A stretch of 64,000 bases of DNA, taken from assembly GCA_902793195.1 (NCBI GenBank), contig CADBCS010000013.1:1-64000 (forward strand). The letters run 5' to 3'. Origin of the DNA: an uncultured Coriobacteriaceae bacterium. GTDB lineage: Bacteria; Actinomycetota; Coriobacteriia; Coriobacteriales; Atopobiaceae. The notes under the pieces were generated by a model. That model made no database searches and was not told the DNA's origin. It was given only the letters and a program-made list of their open reading frames with translations. Made by a program: the position numbers and the translations under genes. How positions within the stretch are numbered: the stretch's first letter is position 1; the number at the start of each line of letters is the position of its first letter. Below, piece after piece: positions 59,577 to 64,000 of the stretch.

Positions 59577-60050
59577 CTAGGCCGCCAGCTCGGCCGGCGC
59601 CAGCCTGACTCCCGTGCAGCTGAACGCCAGGACTCGTGCGAGCTGCCGCGCGCGGGCGTCCACCGTGACCCTGACGCCCAACGACCTGAGCCGTGCGGCC
59701 TGCCTCGCGAAAAGCCCGTCCCCCGAGACGATGACCACCTCGCCGAACCGGTCCTCGACGTTCTCGTTGGAGAGGACGCCCTCGAGCGCGAGGTCCGCGC
59801 CGTCGTGGCCCTCCTTGTGCACGAGCCTCGCACCATCCCATGAGCCGGCGGGGAAGAGGTTGTTCTTGTGGCTCACCCCGATGACGGTGAGGTCGTTCAG
59901 CCCCGGCAGGTAGTCCCTCTCGATCCTGCTCCTCACCAGCATGCAGGACTCCCCGTCGATCCTTCCGGACCCGACCGCGATCTCGATGTCCACCACGAAC
60001 AGCCTCCGTGCCGACCTGTCGCTCTTCCTGACCTCAATCCGCCTGTTCAT
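59577..60050 (-). CDS. NYN-domain (PIN-like) nuclease, first gene of the operon
   Basis: 157 residues with the NYN/LabA pattern: VVDIEIAVGSGRIDGE, an acidic GADLALEGVL region, then VVIVSGDGLFARQAARLRSL and VRVTVDARAR (third strand). The aspartates in VDIE, GAD and SGDG are the expected metal-binding set of PIN-fold RNases. RNA (perhaps tRNA) cleavage is known for the family; a defence or regulatory role is inferred. It is followed by the S-like gene after 49 bases. Promoter and operator are clear upstream. Confidence 0.72.
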   Translation of the reverse strand: MNRRIEVRKSDRSARRLFVVDIEIAVGSGRIDGESCMLVRSRIERDYLPGLNDLTVIGVSHKNNLFPAGSWDGARLVHKEGHDGADLALEGVLSNENVEDRFGEVVIVSGDGLFARQAARLRSLGVRVTVDARARQLARVLAFSCTGVRLAPAELAA

Positions 60051-60068
60051 TCTCTTCGCCTCTCATTC

Positions 60069-60121
60069 TTGGATAGATGGTATCCAAACTCTCTAATTGC
60101 AGTCTAAAGGAGTCTTGGATA
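60069..60121. promoter_or_regulatory. Operator of the four-gene system
   Basis: TTGGATA-GATGG-TATCCAA, a perfect 7+7 inverted repeat at 60069-60087 just after the expected transcription start, and a further half-site TTGGATA at 60115-60121 between -35 and -10. ATTCTTGG (60065) and CCAAGAAT (60130) form an outer pair. No regulator gene adjoins. Confidence 0.7.
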
Positions 60122-60129
60122 ACTGTCAA
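60101..60129 (-). promoter_or_regulatory. Promoter of the four-gene system
   Basis: On the minus strand TTGACA, 17-base spacer, TAGACT. It drives the NYN gene and, by spacing, the three following genes. Confidence 0.7.
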
Positions 60130-60374
60130 CCAAGAATTTGAAAACAGATTGACAGAGCTTTGGCGAGTGCGTGACTTTGGGGTTCGGCGTTGCAAAATAG
60201 ACGGCTCCTGGGTGGTGTCGCTGCATGGGCAGGCAACGCAGGGACATGGGATAGAACATCAAGTATTGTCTTAACCTGACGGTTAACGTGCATGGCGCAA
60301 TCGAGCGCAAGCCTGTCAATTCGCCCCGCTCTTTTGGTCCATCTGGATTGGCGGTGGAACAATTTGGTCCACAT
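60130..60374. other. Intergenic stretch between the operon and the TPP locus
   Basis: No gene is seen. It holds a TTAACC-TGAC-GGTTAA palindrome (60271-60286) and TTTGGTCCA-type direct repeats (near 60332, 60363 and overlapping the next promoter), whose role is unknown. Confidence 0.5.
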
Positions 60375-60403
60375 TTGGTCCACCCCAGCAGTCGTGCTAC
60401 AAT
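60375..60403 (+). promoter_or_regulatory. Promoter of the thiamine-precursor transporter genes
   Basis: TTGGTC, 17-base spacer, TACAAT, about 12 bases before the riboswitch. Confidence 0.6.
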
Positions 60404-60414
60404 CGGATTTGCAA

Positions 60415-60505
60415 AAGGGGAGCTAGGAGCATATGGCCTGGCTGAGAGGAGCGACCAAATCGCTCGACCCAAGAACCTGATCTGGGTAATGCCAGCGTAG
60501 GGACC
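60415..60505 (+). promoter_or_regulatory. TPP riboswitch (THI box)
   Basis: Contains the two conserved pieces GCTGAGAG (60441-60448) and CCTGATCTGGGTAATGCC with AGCGTAGGGA (60476-60503). Between them GAGCGA/TCGCTC forms the variable P3 stem. A GGGACC/GGTCCC hairpin overlapping the 3' end (60500-60527) is the likely switching element; it has no U-run, so control may be on translation start. Confidence 0.92.
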
Positions 60506-60550
60506 ATAGCCGTGCGTGCGCGGTCCCAAAGAGAGAGGAGCGTGATACGC

Positions 60551-61585
60551 ATGAGCGTATTGTCACGACGTGGCTTCATTGGCGCAGCGAGCGCCTTGGC
60601 CGTAACTACGGGCCTTTCGGCTTGTGCGAACAAGCCGGCGAACGGCGACGGGGGTGAGCCGTCCGACGCAAACGGCCCAACGGACAGCACCAAGCTCACA
60701 CTTTGTCTTGACTACACACCAAACACCAACCATACGGGCATATACGTGGCTCAGGCCAAGGGCTTCTTCGACGAAGAGGGACTTGAGGTGGAGATCGTGC
60801 AGCCTGCCGAGGACGCCGCCGAGGCCATCGTCGGCTCGGGCAGTGCCCAGCTGGGGATTAGCTTCCAGGACTACATTGCCAATTCGCTCGTTGCCGGCAA
60901 CGCGAACATCGTCGCGGTCGCAGCCATCGTCCAGCACAACACCTCGGGCATCATGAGCGCCGCCGATAAGGGCATCACGCGTCCCGCCGCCATGGAGAAC
61001 CATACCTACGGCACTTGGGACCTTGCCGTCGAGAAGGCCACCATCAAGCATGTCGTGGAGAAGGATGGTGGCGACTACTCAAAGATCAAGCTCGTGCCCA
61101 AGACGGTCGACGATGACGTTGCGGGCCTGCAAGCCAACATGTTCGACTGCGCATGGGTCTACGAGGGGTGGTCGGTGCAAAATGCCCACATCCAAAACAT
61201 GGCGGTCAACTACTTCAGCTTTATCTCGATTGACGACGTCTTCGACTTCTACACGCCCGTGATCATCGCCAACACGGAGTACGCCTCCACATCACCCGAC
61301 ACCATCAAGGCGTTCTTGCGAGCCACGAAGCGGGGATATGAGTTTGCCATCAAGCAGCCGCAGGAGGCGGCGGACATGCTGTGTGCCGCTGTTCCCGAGC
61401 TCGACGCAGCCCTTGTAGCCCAGAGTCAGGCGTTCCTCTCCGAGCAGTACCAAGCCGATGCCGCGAGCTGGGGCGTGATTGAGAAGGATCGCTGGGCCCG
61501 GTTCTACCAATGGCTCAACGACAACAAGCTGGTGGAGCGTCAGCTGGACGTAGATGCCGGCTGGACCATGGACTACCTCGCATGA
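60551..61585 (+). CDS. thiY: Thiamine-precursor ABC transporter substrate-binding lipoprotein, ThiY-like
   Basis: Lipid-anchored binding protein of 344 residues, NMT1/THI5 family. The signal MSVLSRRGFIGAASALAVTT has a twin arginine and the lipobox LSAC. The core has LCLDYTPNTNHTGIYVAQAK (ligand-binding start of the family) and the C-terminal FYQWLNDNKL. Expected ligand: hydroxymethylpyrimidine or a formylamino precursor. The TPP riboswitch upstream confirms thiamine control. GAGAGGAG precedes the start. The stop overlaps the next gene (ATGA). Confidence 0.9.
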   Translation: MSVLSRRGFIGAASALAVTTGLSACANKPANGDGGEPSDANGPTDSTKLTLCLDYTPNTNHTGIYVAQAKGFFDEEGLEVEIVQPAEDAAEAIVGSGSAQLGISFQDYIANSLVAGNANIVAVAAIVQHNTSGIMSAADKGITRPAAMENHTYGTWDLAVEKATIKHVVEKDGGDYSKIKLVPKTVDDDVAGLQANMFDCAWVYEGWSVQNAHIQNMAVNYFSFISIDDVFDFYTPVIIANTEYASTSPDTIKAFLRATKRGYEFAIKQPQEAADMLCAAVPELDAALVAQSQAFLSEQYQADAASWGVIEKDRWARFYQWLNDNKLVERQLDVDAGWTMDYLA

Positions 61586-62274
61586 CACCCGCCCTGGAGG
61601 CAAGGGGCCTCTCGCTTTCGTGGGATGGTGGTGCCACGCTTATAACGCGTGACGTCTCGCTGAGCGTGGGCAGGGGAGAGGTCGTCTGTCTTGTGGGGCG
61701 TTCGGGCTGCGGAAAGACCACCATCCTGCACGCGCTCTCCGGGCTTTCCACGCCAGTTGCGGGACAGGTCCTCTTGCATGGCGAGGACGTGACCGGCATT
61801 TCCGGGCGCGTGAGCTACATGCTGCAAAAGGACCTGCTCCTGCCTCACATGCGCATCTTGGACAACGTCTGCCTGCCCCTTACGCTCTCGGGGTTGAGCA
61901 AGCGCGAGGCGCACGAGCGTGCGCAGGGACTCATGGAACGGTTTGGGCTCTCGGGAACGGAAGGGGCATGGCCGGCGCAGCTGTCGGGAGGCATGCGACA
62001 GCGCGCCGCCTTTCTGCGCACCTACCTCATGGGCAACGACGTGGTCCTGCTCGACGAGCCGTTCTCGGCGCTTGATGCGCTCACGCGGGTCGAGCTTCGG
62101 GAGTGGTATGTGAGCATGGCACGCGACCTCGGCCTTGCGTCGGTGGTCATAACCCACGACGTGGACGAGGCCGTGGCGATGGCGACGCGGGTGTACGTGC
62201 TCGAGGGCTCGCCGGCAACCGCCGTTCGGATTGAGCCCAACAGGGAGCAAATACTCAAGCTGCTGGGATTCTAG
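61582..62274 (+). CDS. thiZ: Thiamine-precursor ABC transporter ATPase, ThiZ-like
   Basis: Cytoplasmic ATPase of 230 residues. Walker A is CLVGRSGCGKTTILHALSGL, the signature LSGGMRQRAAFLRTYL, Walker B VVLLDEPFSALDA, and the H-loop VVITHDVDEAVAMA. ThiZ/SsuB/TauB-type by sequence. It is translationally coupled to the binding protein gene (ATGA overlap). No permease gene follows; the next gene is convergent. A permease of the right type lies at 10494-11261. Confidence 0.9.
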   Translation: MTPALEARGLSLSWDGGATLITRDVSLSVGRGEVVCLVGRSGCGKTTILHALSGLSTPVAGQVLLHGEDVTGISGRVSYMLQKDLLLPHMRILDNVCLPLTLSGLSKREAHERAQGLMERFGLSGTEGAWPAQLSGGMRQRAAFLRTYLMGNDVVLLDEPFSALDALTRVELREWYVSMARDLGLASVVITHDVDEAVAMATRVYVLEGSPATAVRIEPNREQILKLLGF

Positions 62275-62280
62275 TCGACC

Positions 62281-62339
62281 AGCCTCTTGGGGACCGTCCC
62301 TGCACGACCGGTCGCAACGGGTCGGTCCCCCAAGAGGCT
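62281..62339. terminator. Bidirectional hairpin between thiZ and the MFS gene
   Basis: AGCCTCTTGGGG-ACC pairs with GGTCCCCCAAGAGGCT (one bulge), 28-base loop. The second arm includes the stop codon of the convergent MFS gene. No U-run on either side. Confidence 0.6.
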
Positions 62340-64000
62340 AGTCCTGAACCTCCTTTGGGGCGAGGGGCGAGTTGCGCGTGGTGAAGTGGAGCATCACCGC
62401 ACAGAACAGGCTTATGGATCCGAGCAAGATTACGGGCCAACGGGAGTCGAGCGCCAGAAGCAGGCCGAGCAACAGCGGTTGCACAACAAGAAGTACGCTG
62501 CGCACGGCGAACATCTCTCCGGTGGCAAGCCCGGTAGAGACGCCCGTGGCCTTTGCAGACCTTACCCAAAGGGCCTTCCACCCGTCGGACGCCTTGCACA
62601 GCACGCCCACGAGCGCGATGGTCACCACTGCCCAAACCATCGTGTTGTTGAACGAGAACACCAAAAAGACTATCGAGAGCAAGGATATGGCCGCCAAGGA
62701 CACGCGCCACTTGTCGAATCTCTCCTCCAAGCGCTCCAGCAAGGGGATCGAGGCAAAGACGACCAACTGTCCCAGAACGAACAGGTTGTTGATCACGTCG
62801 GTTTCCACGCCAAGGTTGGATGAGAACAGCGGGAACATAAAGGAGTTGTATCCGGCAGCGAGGATGGCGGGCAACATGATGAAGAGGATGATGGGCAGGG
62901 TCGTCTTGCTCGTAAGCAGCACGCGCAGGGCCTCCCGCTCCGTCTTCGTTCGCTTGCTCTCCTTTTCCAGGGGATGCTTCGTGCGAGGAAGCAGATGGGA
63001 CGCCATCACAAACACGATCAGGCTCACGATCGCGACCACCACATAGACCCACGCATTGCCAATCTGCTGCGCCACCGTGCCGCCAAGCACGGTACCCAGC
63101 GCTGCGGCCGAAGTGTCTGTGCGCTTGATGCCGCCCGCCGCCAGGGCGCGCACATCGTCCGTGTCGGCGCGTCGTGGCAGCGAGTAGCTCAGCGTGTAGA
63201 GCAACCCAAATGGTATGGCCATCAACAGCTTGGCTAGGCAGTAGAGCCAAAAGTTGCCAATGAGGACCACGGCTCCCGTGCAGATGGCGCTAAACGTCAT
63301 AAACAGGGCGCCTCGCCTCATGAGCTTTCTTATGACCACGCGCGAGCCCAAGAGGGCGTAGGTCGCCTGTCCCAGCACCAGGCCCAGACCCAGCATGATG
63401 GAAGGCAGCGCCAACATGAGGCCAGAGCTCTCCATGCCCGCGGACTTGAGCAGCGCGCGGGCAATGAGGGTCGTCATAACGGCATCGACGCTCGAGAGCA
63501 GGGTCACGAAGAACGAGAACGGGCGCGTGAGAATGGCCATCGCGTCGTGGTGGTGACGCATCTGGGTGAACGACATGAAGCAATGCGCACAGGCCCGTAG
63601 CTCCACGTAGGTGAGGTATACGACCAGGACCATCACCAGCAGCGTGATGATGCGAAGGGTGATCTCGCTCATGACGGCCGACTCAAAGGTCCTCAGGCGG
63701 CTTCCGATCTCTATAACGCCCACCGTGCTCTTGCCGTCGCTCGAGGCGATGCGCACCAATTTGTACTGAGTCGCGTCGTAGCGGCTCCTGCCAATGTGAA
63801 TCTCGTCATCTGTCTCGTTCGTCTGGAAGACCCTCTCGACCGCGTCTTGGGTCATGGAGGAGAGCGCACCCGTGCCAACGACGTGCTCGCCAACGCTGTC
63901 ATAGAGGTAATAGATGCCCTTGCTGTCCTTTGCGTAGATGATGGCGTAGGTTCCGATGCCGTTTTGGGTGGCTGCGTCGGCAATGCTCACCACGGGGAAT
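62338..64000 (-). CDS. MFS-type membrane protein with N-terminal extracytoplasmic sensor part (5' end outside the window)
   Basis: At least 553 residues; the frame is still open at the window edge. The first 95 visible residues (YAIIYAKDSKGIYYLYDSVG, IHIGRSRYDATQYKLVRIAS) look like an extracytoplasmic Cache-type sensor, followed by a helix near 110 (IITLLVMVLVVYLTYVEL) and a 12-helix MFS core (MLALPSIMLGLGLVLGQATY, LMAIPFGLLYTLSYSLPRRA, IILFIMLPAILAAGYNSFMF, LVVQPLLLGLLLALDSRWPV). The transported substrate is unknown. Sensor and MFS in one chain suggest a receptor-like transporter. It converges with thiZ. Confidence 0.75.
   Translation of the reverse strand, partial: FPVVSIADAATQNGIGTYAIIYAKDSKGIYYLYDSVGEHVVGTGALSSMTQDAVERVFQTNETDDEIHIGRSRYDATQYKLVRIASSDGKSTVGVIEIGSRLRTFESAVMSEITLRIITLLVMVLVVYLTYVELRACAHCFMSFTQMRHHHDAMAILTRPFSFFVTLLSSVDAVMTTLIARALLKSAGMESSGLMLALPSIMLGLGLVLGQATYALLGSRVVIRKLMRRGALFMTFSAICTGAVVLIGNFWLYCLAKLLMAIPFGLLYTLSYSLPRRADTDDVRALAAGGIKRTDTSAAALGTVLGGTVAQQIGNAWVYVVVAIVSLIVFVMASHLLPRTKHPLEKESKRTKTEREALRVLLTSKTTLPIILFIMLPAILAAGYNSFMFPLFSSNLGVETDVINNLFVLGQLVVFASIPLLERLEERFDKWRVSLAAISLLSIVFLVFSFNNTMVWAVVTIALVGVLCKASDGWKALWVRSAKATGVSTGLATGEMFAVRSVLLVVQPLLLGLLLALDSRWPVILLGSISLFCAVMLHFTTRNSPLAPKEVQD

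Noticed and set aside
1-64000. tRNA and rRNA genes
   Set aside because: No T-arm GGTTCGA-type motifs with matching acceptor stems and no rRNA-like stretches were found by eye; a tRNAscan run would settle it.

Overview
The window is a chromosome segment of a high-GC, Gram-positive, anaerobic actinobacterium. It looks like a member of the Coriobacteriia, probably an Olsenella/Atopobiaceae-like gut or oral organism. The reasons are the GC-rich codon use in genes with Gram-positive features (ChW-repeat surface proteins, L,D-transpeptidase, lipoproteins, PTS), a fumarate reductase of the C-A-B gene order, and many short dispersed palindromic repeats. This is inference from gene content, not a database match. 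No tRNA, rRNA, CRISPR array or intact transposase was seen.

Layout. (1) 1-6.4 kb: a sucrose module, with fructokinase (cut by the window start), sucrose PTS EIIBCA and a LacI-type repressor. CG-centred operators lie before all three genes, and an L,D-transpeptidase gene lies inside the module. (2) 6.5-19.8 kb: housekeeping genes, including a glycogen synthase with a histone-H1-like tail, an orphan ABC permease, acetyltransferase, RsmJ, a B3/B4 protein, a lipoprotein, an adenosine-deaminase-like enzyme with a Rossmann C-terminus, PncC, a STAS-kinase fusion and a Nudix hydrolase. (3) 19.9-27 kb: frdCAB, then a cell-wall subtilase with ChW repeats. (4) 27-36 kb: a region of redox genes, gene remnants and repeats. 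Two promoters 7 kb apart share an identical MerR-type operator. A DUF4143 ATPase sits between two copies of a hairpin-plus-half-site element. (5) 36-46.1 kb: one 3363-residue secreted protein with a beta-helix, a lipase-like domain, many Ig/InlB-like repeats and ChW repeats. (6) 46.1-53.1 kb: PgiA and MgtC between many broken genes (ATPases, ABC exporter, helicase, nucleotidyltransferase), plus an HNH endonuclease. (7) 53.1-60.1 kb: a four-gene operon encoding a NYN nuclease, a restriction-S-like protein, a NERD-helicase and a TPR/OB-fold protein, with its own promoter and operator. This is the best candidate for an undescribed, defence-like system. (8) 60.1-64 kb: a TPP riboswitch controlling a thiamine-precursor transporter that lacks its permease, then a sensor-MFS protein cut by the window end.

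How the genes work together. Sucrose enters as sucrose-6-phosphate through ScrA. ScrK phosphorylates the released fructose, and surplus glucose units can go to glycogen through GlgA. FrdCAB would serve fumarate respiration. The subtilase and the giant protein probably attach to the same cell wall through ChW repeats. The orphan permease at 10.5 kb has the fold expected of the permease missing from the riboswitch locus at 60.5 kb, so the two loci may form one transporter.
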